This document shows positions 11,889-25,533 of a stretch of 64,000 nucleotides of DNA, piece after piece. Under the pieces are notes generated by a model. The model saw only the letters and a list, made by a program, of their open reading frames with translations, was not told the DNA's origin and did no database searches. The position numbers and the translations under genes are program-made. The stretch lies in the NCBI GenBank assembly GCA_030765065.1, contig CM060986.1, positions 75,447,573 through 75,511,572 of the forward strand. The letters are read 5' to 3'. How positions within the stretch are numbered: the first letter of the stretch is position 1; every line of letters starts with the position of its first letter. The DNA comes from Deroplatys truncata. Its lineage: Eukaryota; Arthropoda; Insecta; Mantodea; Mantidae.

Positions 11889-14800
11889 AAAAAAGTCAAG
11901 ATAGAAGCTATTGCGACCTCGCAGTATTCTCTGTAAACAAATATGAACAGTCGAAGGCACTACACCCTGCTTCGAAAGCAGGTGGACCGGAATTCGTAGT
12001 ATCGGAAGAAAACGATGTAGATAAATCTCTAGCTATAGATAGTGTGCAGTCTTACTTTATTGTTTATCTGAGTTATTAATGTACAGAAAGCTGAGTTACA
12101 TTTTTCTGTTACATCTAGAGTTTTACAGCGTACAATAACGCATTTTCTAAATACACTGAATATAAATCCACATCACCCGACTTAGTAGGAGCAAATAAAA
12201 GACGAAATATCAGACTTGCTTGAGATTCCCTGTCGCGTACCTCGTTTTACACATTTGTGTACCCTTAATTTTTCTCTGGGTTACTCTTAATATTTTTTTC
12301 ACCATTTCCTTTAAAGTTCCAGATTTATACGATACTCGGCGTTTCTGAAATCTGTTCTATTGGCTCAATAGCTTCTGGTATTTTTAGTGTCTATACTTGC
12401 AAATACATACGTTATTGTGGTTGCAATATTACTGAAATTATTCTGAGTATATAAAAAATGTTAAAACAAGCTGCTGAACATATTTCCTCGATCGCACGTC
12501 AATCTCGTCAAAGACATCAATTGCATTAACAACTTTGTTGTAATATTGAGCATAGTATACTATAGACTGTAGCCATGGACCCCACCGAGTTAAATTGCTT
12601 GTGGAGTCGAGAGAATTCCAGTCCTCGTTCCCTTAAATATTTTGATTCTTGAGGGTGTGCTGCGAAGTATTTTTTTCAATATTCCGAAAACAGACTAATT
12701 TTTTCCGAAACTCGGTAACGACCATGCGCTAGATATGTTTAATGTATTAATGTAGCATAATGTTTAACATTATATTTTAAACTTCGTTTGGACTCTGTGA
12801 CATACGTTACATATGATGCTTTCGATATTTATGCTGAGATTTTCCATGTCAAATTCCGCCACAAACGAATTTCTTCTTTACTTTACTTGGGCATATTTCC
12901 ATGGTTCTTCACTAGTTTGCATATAGCGAATAAATGGAACAGTCGCAACGAAAAGGGGTGTTGCGAAAGGAAGGGGAGGAGTGTGTCCCTCACGATACCT
13001 GACGTAACCTACACTCCGTACGGTAACACGATTGCTCTGTTTACGTACTAAAACCCCTCTGCCTGATGTTGACTAATGTTGTTAAATTGGTAGGACCGCA
13101 CTACGTTGATGATGATGATGATGATGGATCGTTTGGAGATGATGGATGCTGTATTACGTATTTGTTGGTCGTCTTGAAGCTCGTACTCTTGTGATGTATC
13201 ACGATGTTCTCGTAGACTGGAATCTGATGATCGTATATCTGTATTCTTGCGTGTGTATATGTTAGTATGTTGTAATTATTATTTTATAATTATGCCACGG
13301 CTGCTGTGTTGTGTGTCTTGTCAGGGTTGGGTATGGAGAAAGTTAAAATATAGTCTGTTAACTATTTCACTTGTATTTTAGATAAACCACATGTAAATAT
13401 TCGAATTCACTATCACCTTTGTCATGTTAAAATATGTATAACTAGTAGACTTTAAATAGGTACCCAGTTTTAGCGTCTATTTAGAGACGAGCTTATACAC
13501 CACCTTCCTGCTCGAAGACCGACGAGCTTCTGTTAGCGTTCCCTTCAACTGTTTTCCTTCGCATACGTATTTGAATTATAGGCGTGTATCAATGTACCTG
13601 ATTGGTGCTACTGTCCAATAATAGTTTGTTACATATATATGTTTACAGACTTCTTGATTATGAATCCAAGGTTCTTTATATGCTTACGTAGGTACTACTT
13701 TATTTCTTGTAATTTTATATTACTGGTTATATAACTAACAACGGCCTTTCCCTCTCATATTATATTCTATATTTTATAATGCTATATACTTTTTATTTAT
13801 CATGTGTACATTATGAATATATGTGTTTTTAACATCCTGTTAATTATTATACGTACAATATTAACAAAAAATACATAACACATAAAACTCGGAACAAAAT
13901 ATTATAGAAAAAAATTATCAATGTGTTGATGTTGAGAAACTTCGACTTAGATATCTTATTACATTAATGAGTTATCGCATTAGTTTGTCCGTGGCTAGTA
14001 CTGTATGTTGCTTCAAGGGAAATTTATTTTTATCACTTTGAAATGCACTTTTAAACTAAAGGTGCACTATGTACCGACAGCTTGGAGTTTTATTTCTTTG
14101 TGTTTGCTCACTCCGCTGAAATATCGTACTTGTATAAGAAAGAAGCCTCAAGTGCACCACAAGGGAACATACGCCGGGGGATAGAGCAGAAACCGCTGTA
14201 TTGGATAACAATGTTAAGTTACTATCTGCAGTAGTGTCCGTGCCACGTTTTGTGTTACAGAGGAAAATCTTGGCTGAACTGCCCCAGGGCTACATACGTG
14301 CAGAGGGGTGCTTGAGAGGATTCTAGAGACGGCCGCAGTAGCCCCTTCACACTATTCTTTCTCTCTTTCTCTTCCAGGGCAAGAGACAAACGAGGCGCTG
14401 GGAAGGTTTTAAAACCACTTTATGAAGAAAATATGTGCATTAAATAATGTTTTTCCTTATGTAAAAACCTTTAGTGTGCGGAAAAGTTGGAATTAGTTTT
14501 GTGTGAATAACTTGAGGCATTCAGAAAAAGCAGCATTATTATAAAGTTCATGGTTAGAACCGTAAAAATGCTTGAGTACATTTATGAGTTGTATGAGCGC
14601 ACTTCGTTCTTCTATTATTTGAATCCATAATGCAATGCACTTAGATTGACTAGTTAGTGGGAACAACAGACTCAACTCTTGCAAAATACTGGCTTGCTCA
14701 GTAATTAAAATATAAAACCCTACATAGTTTAAGTTCTTGAACACAATATTTGTTTCTTATATATGATCTAGATGAACAATCTCTCGTACCGTATCAAAAC

Positions 14801-16059
14801 CAAGCTTTTTATTTATAAAAGTTTAATTTGGTACCATTTGGAAACCACCGCCTAAATATTGGAAGAGAGGGACATTTCCTTTTAAAATAAAACGTTAATG
14901 CGTAACTATTGCTGCAATTTACCATTATTAGTATTGATTTTTGCAACAATTGCAGATTTATCCACTTAAGTTGTGAACTGTATTACACTATAAATACTAT
15001 GACCGTTCAATAATCTTAGACGTGCTAACGTCTAACCAGTGAGTGCAATAAATAATAAACTGTCCAGAGAGTGAAGACTGTTATTGCAAGACTTAATAGA
15101 GGAAATAAATAAATGTTAAGACAAAATTGTAACACCAGCTATTCCATTTATTGTTTCATTCTATTTGTATGAATGTAAAATGAACTATTAATTTGCACCC
15201 AAATATTTAAATTACAAACTGTATTAAACTGTTTATCACACTTGCATTCTTAGTGCTCTCAAATGGTTTAAAAATTTCCCTTTCTTCAAATACTCTAAAA
15301 ACTTAGTAATGTTTAAAAGATTTGTTTCACTTCACTTCTCAAACACGAAATTTAATTAAGTTTTTGCAATTTATTCAGCACAATTCCTATTTCACAGACG
15401 GTATCCGCTGCAACTGCAGAAGAGTGATGTAATGTTAATTTTGTAGAATGACTTGCCAAGACATGAAAAGGTCCAAAAGCATTACTCAGGATAACTTTGC
15501 CGAACGCTCGCCGACTTGTCTGGTATTCCTGGTGGTTCGTTGTGTTGTCTCCTCTCTCAACCAAAGGTGACCTCCTCCTTATCCGTTACGCCATAGTAGC
15601 GCTGCTGTCGGTGACCTGATTTTCTCTCCACCAATCCGAACGCACGAACGACATGAAGTAGCTCCACCTGAGTTCAGAACTCCGACCGCAGAATCCGTTG
15701 CTTATCGCTTGAGATATCACGATCTTGTCCTCTTGTTGAATATGCGGGGGCGGAAACGGCTCCGTTGCTAAGCTGTAAGTCAAAAGCTGTATTTCTAGTT
15801 GATAAAAAAAACACACCATTTGTACGTTATGTGTAAAACTGCTAAAATTTTCCAAGCTTGTTAAATATTTTATATAGGCTTAAAGGGTGACTATGCATGT
15901 ATACTGAAAGAAATATTGTAATAGCATATTTTGTTTATCTGAGGGTTAGATTCGCTACAGAAGCTATTTGCTTCTTACCATGTCTCATTTCGGAACTTTA
16001 CAATCCTGCAAACCTGACTGTAATATTCACAAAAGTGACACAAATTTTATAAATATATG
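11889..16059. other. Long stretch without recognised genes
   Basis: It is mostly AT-rich. It contains a (GAT)n run near 13107-13125 and a candidate 3' splice site near 14377 (separate entry). Open frames are short (up to 95 codons) and unrecognised. The segment around 15540-15680 is richer in CpG than its surroundings but carries no clear promoter element. Confidence 0.4.
14378..14425 (+). other. Possible terminal coding exon after a strong 3' splice site
   Basis: A long pyrimidine tract (TTCTTTCTCTCTTTCTCTTCCAG) ends in CAG at 14375-14377. The following sequence reads GKRQTRRWEGFKTTL and then TGA at 14423-14425, and is GC-richer than its surroundings. This is what a last exon would look like, but such sites occur by chance and no donor or upstream exon was identified. 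Confidence 0.15.
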
Positions 16060-16243
16060 AATATTTCCGAGTTTTCTTTTTTACTTACATTGTTCACATG
16101 CATTCACAGGGTTCCAGTTTTTAAAATATTTTTGGATACAGAGAACCTCAAAACATGTATTTCCGATAAAATCTCTATATAGAATTTTTGGTTGCCTTGC
16201 AATACTTCCTCAACATGTTGCAAGTAGATGATAGAGAAAATAA
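16060..16243 (+). mobile_element. rep-1, 3' fragment
   Basis: It covers the last part of the family: TTCCGAGTTTTCTTTTTACT, TTTTTGGATACAGAGAACCT, CAAAACATGTATTTCC, and the end GATGATAGAGAAAATAA. A fresh rep-1 5' end begins at 16434. Confidence 0.7.
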
Positions 16244-16433
16244 AAACAATTCCTCCTACCTGAATAATAAGCATAAACATTGGAAATACAATAAATACTG
16301 AATTGAGTAAATCAGAATGTTTTCTTTTTAGTACAGGAAGGAGGCAAGATTTTCTATAAATACAAGAGTTTAGGCTGCAGAGTTGAGGCACAGTCGCTGC
16401 CAGCTGGTCACATTTAGTTGCAAAACTGAAAAT

Positions 16434-17947
16434 ATCAGATGTATTGCTTTCACATAGCTTTCTCTACTCACTCTAAATCATTCTTATAGGCTTATTCCTC
16501 TGGCTACTTCTAGTTAATAGAGAGAAACTTTCATTACAAATTTATAAATTTCTTTGCAAGTATAAGAAGGGTATATGTCACAAACATTTTGACATAAATG
16601 TTTTAACGAAATCTACATTTTTGTGCAGTAAACGTTCACCTATCTTTTGCGGTTTACCAGTTATACAAAAGTAATTTAGAATGAAGAGGATTTCAGATAC
16701 ATTTTATTTGCCATGGAAATATCTTAAACACGCTTTAATCGAAATTGTTAGTCATTTTGTTTCATGTTGAGAAAGGAGTATTTTAGAAGGAGTTGTATCG
16801 TATTTCGACTTTTGGGGTGCCGAACTTGTAGTAGTTGCAACCGCACGTATAGTAAACAGTTTCCGGTAGCCTTCGCCCCAAATGTACTTTCAGGTGACCT
16901 TTGCCCCAAGTTTAAAAAAAAATATTAACTTCGTAATTTAACTGTTTCTTTAAATATTATATATTTATGTTTGCCTCGGCTGCGTCAATGTTTGTTAGAG
17001 ACACGTTTCTCTTAGTAGGGTTTTGGTGCGACAAGAATGTAGGATTACACAGATTATAATTTTACTCCTTTTATTAACATTTGATACGATTTAAATAACA
17101 CTTCACTTAAATAGAGAGCTGTGAGATTCTTTTATAAATTACTTGGACTTTTTAACACGTAAAGTATTTTTCGTCTCACACGAATACGTATTAAATTTCT
17201 CAAGGATGTGTCTCGCGTCCGGTTAGGAACACAGTTTGCAGGCAACTGAATTGATTTCAACCGTCTAAACTTGTAAATTTCTGTATTTCAAGTCTCTGAT
17301 TGGTTAATCATACTCTAATAGAATACCTTCATTTAACTAAAGCTTTTTCTGGTTGTTGATTGGCTATTTTTAAACTGTCTCAAAATTTGCATTATTGTTG
17401 CTCCAATAATGACTAGTAGCATTTAAACTTTCAAATTCATTATTTCCTCAAGGTTACCTCATTGTTACCAACTTTTGACCTATTTCTCACAGCTCCTATA
17501 TTATTAAATTACGTAATACATTCATATAACATTATGGAACATGTATACAATAGTATACAATGTCTGTTACATACATTTTTACAAATTATTACATACACAT
17601 ATTACTTTAAGGCGAGCTGTTATTGAATTTATATATTATATAATTAGACTGAAATCATTTTAGTGTTAAAATACTGCTTCAATGTAAGGAATATTTTGAG
17701 GTGGGGGAGTTTCTTAAATCAGCGTGTCGTATCCTTAGAAGCCGCTGAACTTAAATACCAAATTTGGTATTTAACAGAATTTTCGTTTTTAAGTTATACA
17801 ATTTACGAACTTAAACATACACACGTACACACATACGGATGTATTTTATTCAGAGGACCTGAAAATGTGTATTTTCAATGAAATCTCGGTTCCAAATTTT
17901 TGGTTGGAATGAAATACTTCCTCTACTTACCTTGTTGAGAAATGGAG
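16434..17947 (+). mobile_element. rep-1, interrupted copy
   Basis: The 5' part (16434 to about 16795) starts TCAGATGTATTGCTTTCACA and runs to GAAATTGTTAGTCATTTTG. The 3' part (about 17668-17947) resumes at TGCTTCAATGTAAGGAATA and ends CTTGTTGAGAAATGG. The roughly 870 bp between (16796-17667) carries no family member I recognise. No clean target duplication is visible, so the interruption could be an insertion or a rearrangement. Confidence 0.6.
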
Positions 17948-19736
17948 AAAGCAAAAATTACATCATTTGGCCAAGTTTTATAACTAAAATCGTGTAGAGT
18001 CGCGGGAGTTAGAAGCACCAAATCTGTAGACAAGAAAACTTTCCATTTCTGTTCACTTTCGTACTGTTTGTTAGCCAAGAAATTATACTCGGAATAAGAA
18101 TTAATTCTGACATTATTAAAAGAGCACATTACAGAAAATTTATCCCAAAGGTAAACGGAGAAAATGAGGTTTGCATCTGAAATTAAGGCTTTTCCTCAGA
18201 AGACATCCCAACAATATAACTCCGGATGATCCCAAGGGCTGCCAGGGACACATTTGCCTATCTCATTCTGCCTTTGGAGCTTGTATTGGAGAATAGAAAC
18301 CTGAATATGCCCGCGGGGAGTGTTCAGTTTCGCTTGCGGTAATTGGAAGAATTCTGTGCCCGTTCCTTTTTCCTATTCAAGGGTTCTTCTATATGGACTC
18401 TGACTTTGCTTTCTCCACTGTTGATTTGTTGTGCTGTCCTCTCAAAAGCGGCATTACTCTGAAGCCGTAAAAGGGACGTACTGAAAGCTTTTTCCTTCAA
18501 ATAGTTTCAAATGAACTCTTAATAATGTTTTAAGGAACTCGTTTTCAGGGAAGTACAACCTTTACTTTGATCATTAAAGCTGTTGCGCTAATTAGCTACC
18601 TAAAAGAAAGCTGTTTCCCGGAAAGAAGCTCAACTTGTTTGTTTTCGCTATTCGTTTGTTTGTGCTGGAAAATGAGGAAGCCTGGGTCTTGGGTGTCTTA
18701 TTACAAAGCCGAAATTGCAACTAAGTTGGTACTTAAGGAGAAGTACACAATAATTAAAAGCATTTGAATAGTATAGATTCTAGGAATAATTAATAGAAGT
18801 TTATTAGTTGTTAAACTTGAGATAACTACCTACATGAGACTATCTGTTTTTTAGTTATGAGTAGGGAAAGCTGGGAGTATCTTTCCTCTCTCTGCACCTT
18901 TATTTATTTATTCAATCTACTAAGCGGAAGATACGGCTTAGGTTTGTCTTCGAAGTCCACTAAGAGCTAATTTAAATGTTCTAAAGTTAGTCATTTTAAC
19001 AAATACGGGTGTTGAAGCCTTTCTGACTCAAGCGCGTCTGTAGGCGCTACCCAACTTAAAATGAAACTAAAACCACATGAGTAGTCGCACTTTTCAGTAC
19101 GTAAGTCTGATTTAGAATGTATGGTCTTTTCTTAACTTAAGATTCGCCTACCTACCGCTACCCCTACCAATGTTTCTACTTAAGCGGTCCAATCTTAAAA
19201 GTCTGCACATGCGTATCTAACACTGTTTCTATGCTGAATCTTGCTCAAATTTATGAATTCCAATTTCCTTCTTAGTTTACAGAATTCCTGCCTACGTAAC
19301 TTTACAAACGTACTGGACCCCCTCCTTAACTGCAATCCAGGAATCTTTATGCTAACGCGTTCGTTATTCGGCTGTTACTAATGACATGACTGGCTAATGA
19401 CCTTTTTCTCTGGACAAATTTTTCAACTTAGGTTTATTACGTTATACATTGTTTAAATATGCTGAAATTATTTATTTTAATTATTTCTCTATCTTGCTAT
19501 AATTTCTTTATTTAATTATTTATATCTCCCTGTCATTAATTACGGTATCAGTGTTCAAGATTATCATTTTATTATTTAGTAGGTGGAAAAATGAAATGCA
19601 AATTAATAAAATATACAGCACAGTTTAATTCCCAAATAAAACAAATATTATGGCGTTTAAAGGGAAGAATCCTGTTAGATGGAAAATATTATTAAATAGA
19701 AAAATGTAAATATAGAAGCACACTGAAGAATTAAAT
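17948..19736. other. Stretch without recognised features
   Basis: A segment near 18170-18480 is somewhat GC-richer (including CCCGCGGGGAGTG), but no open frame or repeat is recognised. The remainder is AT-rich. Confidence 0.35.
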
Positions 19737-20060
19737 ACCATATCCGGGATTTGAACCATGTATCTTGCGCTTTCCGTGCAGTTGCTCTAAGCAACCGAGC
19801 TACATGGCAACATGTTGGCTGACATTAAGTTCTCCATTTGACTCGCAGTTTTCTTGGTAAACCATAAGGAGATCTCAAATTCATTTTGAGATAACATATG
19901 TAGATGGAACTTGGTACTATAATTCCTGGACGTCATGGTTTAACCAACTATTAGGTCAGTAAAGGGTAATTAATGTTTGTTTTACACAAGTCGTGTGCAG
20001 GACAAGGTTCGAAAGGTAGAATTGTACTGAAAAATTCTCCTTGCGCACTTCATGCGGCTG
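19737..20060 (-). mobile_element. SINE-C copy, tRNA-like segment
   Basis: On the minus strand 19737-19815 reads ATGTAGCTCGGTTGCTTAGA, then GATACATGGTTCAAATCCCG. These are good A- and B-box sequences of a tRNA-derived pol III promoter. The same unit continues at 19816-20020 with GGTAAACCATAAGGAG and ACACAAGTCGTGTGCAGGA, in the same order as at 38795-39640. A flanking plus-strand copy begins at 20088. Confidence 0.6.
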
Positions 20061-20087
20061 CTCGGATTTTAAAGCTAATTCAATATA

Positions 20088-20215
20088 GTGCCATAGTAGC
20101 TCAATTGGTTAGAGAAACCGCAAGGAAATCGGAAGCTCAGTGGTGCAAATCCCGGCTAGGGCATTGAATTCTACCCTTCCAATTTTTTCCTACACGCGGC
20201 TTGTGTGAAAGAATA
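20088..20215 (+). mobile_element. SINE-C copy, plus strand
   Basis: The tRNA-like head CCATAGTAGCTCAATTGGTT is followed by GTGGTGCAAATCCCGGCTAG (B box). The tail ATTGAATTCTACCCTTCCAA ends near GGCTTGTGTGAAAGAATAA. The tail motif also appears inverted at about 19965-20015, so two units face each other here. Confidence 0.6.
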
Positions 20216-20279
20216 ATTAATTATCAAATAGAAACATTTCAGAACATGCATTTCACTTCAGTATCCAGGATGTGATATT

Positions 20280-20730
20280 AGTTTTAAATTTTAAAAACTT
20301 TAAAATGAAGGTTAATAAATTCCAAGTCATTTTTGGAAGAAGTAGAAGAACTTTAAGGAAACAGCTAGAAAGGAAACACAAATGTAGTCCATGCCTAATT
20401 TTATATATGGTTCTGAATAATTGACAGAAAAAAGTGTATTCATTCTACGAGATTAAATTTGAGATATGTAAGAAGCTGTACTAGAGTTGATAAAATAGGA
20501 AGTGAAACTATAATATCACATTTGAATATATTTCCAATTAACGAAAGGATAGGTGATGCTACAATAAAACGGAAACAACACATTGATAGAAAATATAATA
20601 CATTACCAAATAATGTGATGAACTATCAACCAACAGCAGGAAAGATTGGGTAGACCACACAAGACATGGCTTGATATTGGATGAATTCATCTAATCCCTA
20701 ATAGATGAAGATGAAGAAAGCTTGACCTTT
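20280..20730 (+). pseudogene. LINE ORF2 extreme C-terminal fragment
   Basis: The translation includes MRYVRSCTRVDKI, then LNIFPINERIGDAT, then NNVMNYQPTAGKI, and in the next frame GRPHKTWLD. This corresponds to the post-RT C-terminal blocks (MRFLRS..., INEKI..., NYQP.G...GRP...W.D) of the same broad LINE group as 10905-11640. A frameshift separates the last two blocks and stops are frequent. No RT catalytic motif remains. Confidence 0.65.
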
Positions 20731-21799
20731 AGCGAAAAAGTTGTTTAGACACATTCACGGAATCCTGCATTAAACTTGATCCTAAAAACACTCTATCCTT
20801 ATTTCAAGAGCTGCATTCGTGTTATCACCTATTTTATGAACTTTTATGAACAGCGCACACGTCCCCGAATATTTCCATTGAAATAACTGTCAGTCACATC
20901 GAAGTAATGCTAAAATCGTTCAAAAATGCCGGACATCCCTATACCCAAAATGGGCGTTGTAATGATATATAGAGATGTTAAATTACTGCTTAATTTTTTT
21001 GGCGAGAATTAAACTTGTAAATATTTTAGGATGCTTAATAGAATATGTGAAATGTTTACTAGGAATTGAAACTGTGCTATCAAGCTGACAAAGTTAGAAA
21101 ATAGTTGAATTCGTATAGTATAAAGCTAGATCTGCGCGTTGACCTCCTACGGACTGAATGACATGTTACGAAATGACAAGCACAGTTTCGAAGTTTTATT
21201 AATAGGCCTGACCCATCCTTTTATTGCTTTTGGCTTGGGACTTAATATCTACGGATAAATTATCGTTATTATTAACGTTATAATTAAATTGAAAAGCTTA
21301 AATTTGCGTCATTTGGTTTATTATAATACTAAGTTATATTTTGTTTTCAATTTGTTTAATCGCTTTGTTTTATGAATGGAGGTTTATGATTAACTCAAAA
21401 TCTATTGTTTTTACTATCAGTACATTTTAAATTACTGTTGATCCTTTTTATTGAAGATTAAGTTATGTATTTCGATGTGATTATTTTCGGCAAAAACTGT
21501 GCGAAATACATAAAAATGCATTTGTAATCAATTAGGTAATAATAGGTAATACAAAGAACTTGAAAAATAAATAAAAAGCAACTAGTCAGAGAAAGGTATG
21601 TTTTGATAAAAGTTAGAATTTGGCTTATGCAAAAATTAACGAAAGAAAATGAATAAAAGTTTATTTATGCAAACTGATGTTACCAAATCGTCAGTATCGT
21701 CAGTAACGAAAATTCTCTCTTCTTAGTTCTGAAGAAGGGCGCTATCGTATATTTTATCATGAAGAAACAAGTTACACAGAGAAATCCATTCATGTCACC
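20731..21799. other. AT-rich stretch without recognised features
   Basis: There are no repeats shared with the window and no open frame of interest. Confidence 0.4.
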
Positions 21800-23230
21800 C
21801 GAATGCGTGCATAAATTGTGGCTTTTAATGGAACACAGTTCTTTTGTTGGTGCTGACATCCTAGTTCCTCCCTCTGCCAGAGTGGTCTGCTCTGGTTTTC
21901 GAGCATGATTCTAGCCACTGGATTGGCAAGGTAGTTTACCTCCCCCAAAATATGGCCGAGCTGCCGAAGGATAATATCACAAGTTAAACCTTGTATTTTC
22001 ATGCTACACTATAGTTTTCTTAATATCAGTTTGGTTATTGCGTTCGATAGCGTAATAACTTGAACCGTCGTCTCTATGCCGTTGATGAAAGCTGATACCG
22101 TACTTGTTGACAGAAAGGAATAAGGAATTAAATAAAGAAGTAACCGTAAAGTAGAGAAATACTGCAATAAATAATTACCGTTTATTATATCAGTGTATAA
22201 TGTAATGAGCCTGAGTTGAAAGATTGTCCGTAAAGAACAAGGTAATTCGCAAGTCATGTAAGGAAGACATTAGTAACAGCCGAGATTCCTGGAATGCAGT
22301 TAGTTAAGCTCAGCATCACAAAGTCACATAGGCAATAATTCTGTAAATTACAAAGGGGAATGAAATTCTGAGATTTGGGGAGGTTCCGCATAGCAAAAAT
22401 TTAAGAGACGTATACGTAAGAATTTTAAGATAGGACTGCAAGAGAAGAGACGTTGATAGCGATAATGATATGTGGGCGGAGCTTAAGTTGAGAAAAGGAC
22501 GTGTATGCTAAATCAGTGTTACTTAATTCTATGACTTACTCATGTGATGGCGTCTATGATTTCACTTTATTTTTAAGTTGTGTAGCGCAAAGTGACGCGC
22601 TAGAATGAGAAAGATTTAGCGGCTATTGAGAGGGATCTTTCCGAATAACATTTCTAGGATTTACGGCAACTGATGCATCGCTTTATTATTGCTACAGGCA
22701 TACTCTGACATAAAGAACTCATAGATTTACCACTAGAGCAGCACTAGACAACGCAGAACAAGCCACGAGATGGCATCATAAAACTCATCAACAGAGCAGA
22801 TAACATTAAATGTTATAAAAATTAAAACCTGGGAGAGGCATCAAAAGAGTGTCACAGAGAGCGGCTTCAAAGCTGTCGTATAGATGTCGCACCTTGTTTC
22901 AGTTTAATGACACATGGCCTCTACAAGGCCTATTTATGTTGTAATCGGTTTAACCTTACTTTGTGTACCAATCATAGAAAAACTGCTTCATAGAGATGGT
23001 ATCCGAACCACCCCTTCATTTCACAGAGATAATAACATCGCTAATTGGTTCGTTTTTTGTGTTTCTGAATTGCTTTTCAGCTAGTCAGGTGTGAAATGTA
23101 CCGCCTGAGTGGAGTCAAAGTTTGGCTACCTGAGGATGGAAACCTTACTTAGGGAAACAGAACGTTACGATCTAGGGGAATGGACCACTTTTTATGTACG
23201 TCTAACTTTCTCGCAACAGTCATCATTGTT
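21800..23230 (+). repeat. Repeat F/G, plus-strand copy
   Basis: Two blocks match the inverted copy at 46010-46650. Block F (21890-22020) contains TTTACCTCCCCCAAAATATG and TTTTCATGCTACACTATAG. Block G (22980-23210) contains GCATAGAG-like TTCATAGAGATGGTATCCGA, GAGTGGAGTCAAAGTTTGGC and GACGATCTAGGGGAATG-like CGATCTAGGGGAATGGACC. The blocks are about 0.85 kb farther apart here than in the other copy, so this copy gained sequence around 22110-22960 or the other lost it. It is non-coding and the class is unknown. Confidence 0.65.
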
Positions 23231-23689
23231 TTAAGTATTTACTTCTGGATATCGGCCATAGCAGGAGACTGGTTTGTTGCAACCAGGGTGGTGTGAAGAA
23301 CACCACTTGGACACAAGTTTTCTGAAGATATGCTAGAATGTATTACAACGGATGTCACCACAATCATGCGCCGTATTGCACTAAATTATAGTTAAATATG
23401 GGAATTGGCGTGGATTGGGAGAAAATTTCGGGAAAATATATAGACTTCCACTTGAGATCTCATGTTACTGACGCCTGTCGATCAACGTGCCTTGCTCAAA
23501 AGCAGGAGTCGATGGAGAGGCATGTGGCAGGCGTCTGACATCGCTGAAGTCGTAAATGTCGATTAGCACAAGAAGTGAAAGGTTTGAGAGGGGTCAATTT
23601 TATAATAATGAAGTAATAACAATAGGTCATTAACCATTTTCGTGTTCCGTTGTGATCAAAATCGTCTTGCTGCGGTTTCCGTTTGAGTT

Positions 23690-24120
23690 AGTGTTCAGCT
23701 TGGAGCAGATAAAATTGTGGGCGGCTCGAAATGCGAGGAGGCGTTACGAGCACCAGCTGTTGCTGGCAGGTAGAGGAGAAGGTACGTTGAGAGTTGACAT
23801 CGATGACAGTGATAGAGATGTCCTGTATCTCGGCCTTTATGTTACGCAGATGGTGTTGTTGGACTTCTGCTTCTTCGATGTTGGTTACAATGAGAGGGCT
23901 CGACTTTGGCTAGGCGGCAGGTAACAGCTATCTCCGATTGGTGGATGCGCCGGCTGGTAATGCTGTGGAGGTTGTGGTTTAGGCCCATGCTGGGGTGGCT
24001 GTTGACTGCGGCGGAGGTTGAAAGGGCACTGTACCTTTGCTGTGCGTGACCGATTGGATGGGTATTGGCGTTGGCGCTTCCCGGAGAGTGGGCTACGCAT
24101 TCAGGCTTAAGACACAATCC
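23690..24120 (-). pseudogene. GC-richer fossil, possibly a LINE ORF1 remnant
   Basis: It stands out by base composition and by overlapping open frames, Pro/Gln-rich in one minus-strand frame (QPPQHGPKPQPPQHYQ) and Ala/Glu/Gln-rich in another (IEEAEVQQHHLRNIKAEIQD). This resembles the low-complexity part of LINE ORF1 proteins such as the one at 32983-34155, but I see no zinc knuckle. The reading is weak and simple repeat-derived GC-rich DNA is an alternative. Confidence 0.25.
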
Positions 24121-25204
24121 ACGTATTCATTGTGAATGACTTGCTGCACAAGTATCGCTCACTATATCCTACGTAAGCTAATTGACCGGTCTGTCAATTT
24201 ATAATGTATTCTGTCATGTGAAAATATAAATTCAATGGTACGAAAATATGCAAGGTTGATTGCCTTATACGTAGGAGTTTCCCCTATATGTTCCACCCCG
24301 TATTTCCTTAAATACCCTGGCTTCGCAGACCACAGTTTCTCTATTTTAAAATGTTCAGTTAAGCATCCCCCAACTGAGTTTACTTGTTTTAAAATGTTAC
24401 TGCAATTCTCTGCATAACTAGAGATTTCTGAGAATCTCTCTCCAAATGGCACCTCCCTGCCTCCCTCTCTTCAAAAAGCGTACAGTCTTCCAAGCAGAGA
24501 ACATACCAATGAGCTATCTGTGTTCTTGCCAGGTGATAAACATTAAGTTAATAATAATCATGATGATATAATAAGGTTGAAGATAGTAATAATTTATTTA
24601 AAACGTTTTTGACTACCGGGCCTACATCAGTGTAATTATGCAATGACGATTATAATAAAAATCACTTATTATTTTGCTGTATCTAAGTGCTTATGGCCAA
24701 AGTAATTACTGAAATTGACAAATGTTTAAAATAATATCCTCTTGGCATTAATAATTATTGAATTATGGCAGTAATTGTGGATCTCTCTCCTTGGGTACTT
24801 CTGAAGAAACGTTTAACATAAATCTTTTGTCTTATATGCCCTTCAGCGTTCCAGATGACTCAACTTCTCTCCCTCTACTAGGTCGAGTCACTAATCAGCT
24901 TACATTGGGCTAGCCTAGTGGTAAGGACTGGATGATGACTAAATCCTGTTCCTTATATCTTTGCGTCACTGACATATGTTCTTCCGCGCTCCCTTTCCTT
25001 CTCCTTTTTCCTGAACGGCTAATGCACACCTTGGCGATCTACAACTCTGTGCATTGCAGCGTCCGGCAATAAAAGCTAATAAACACACTGTCATGATACA
25101 CGCACGTCCTCTCGTCATCCTTCAATATGCATTACTCTATTGCATAATATATTTTATTCATACTGTTATGAAAATGTAAATTTGACAATTATTTCTGAAT
25201 ATTA
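24121..25204. other. Stretch with one weak tRNA-like signal
   Basis: At 24893-24925 the sequence GGGCTAGCCTAGTGGTAAGG resembles a pol III A box, and the region ends at about 25085 in AATAAAAGCTAATAAA, as some SINEs do. No B box is evident. Nothing else is recognised. Confidence 0.3.
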
Positions 25205-25533
25205 TTAAAGGGGAACGAACCACGAAAATAATATTCTTCCTAAATGAAGGATATGACCTGTAAAATGCAGTAGTGGGATTATTTTCTTACTCTCCCACAC
25301 CATTACCTCTGAGCAAGCGAAATAATAACCACCTTATACGTCATCGGAGCCAGCCGTGCACTGGAAGCAGTTGGGAGATCACAAGTCAGTCAATGCTACA
25401 CGTGCAGTAATAAGTTTTCAAAAATTGTTTTAGTTGGTATTTATGTTCAAGAGTAGTGTACTTGTGTTTGTTTTGGTGATGTTACTGAGTCAGTTTATTA
25501 TTATGCGAACAACATAATCTTGTGAAAAATAAA

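Noticed and set aside
20088..20165. Possible tRNA gene on the plus strand
   Set aside because: It is followed by the SINE-C tail and similar heads recur at 19.8 and 38.8 kb, so it is a SINE head.
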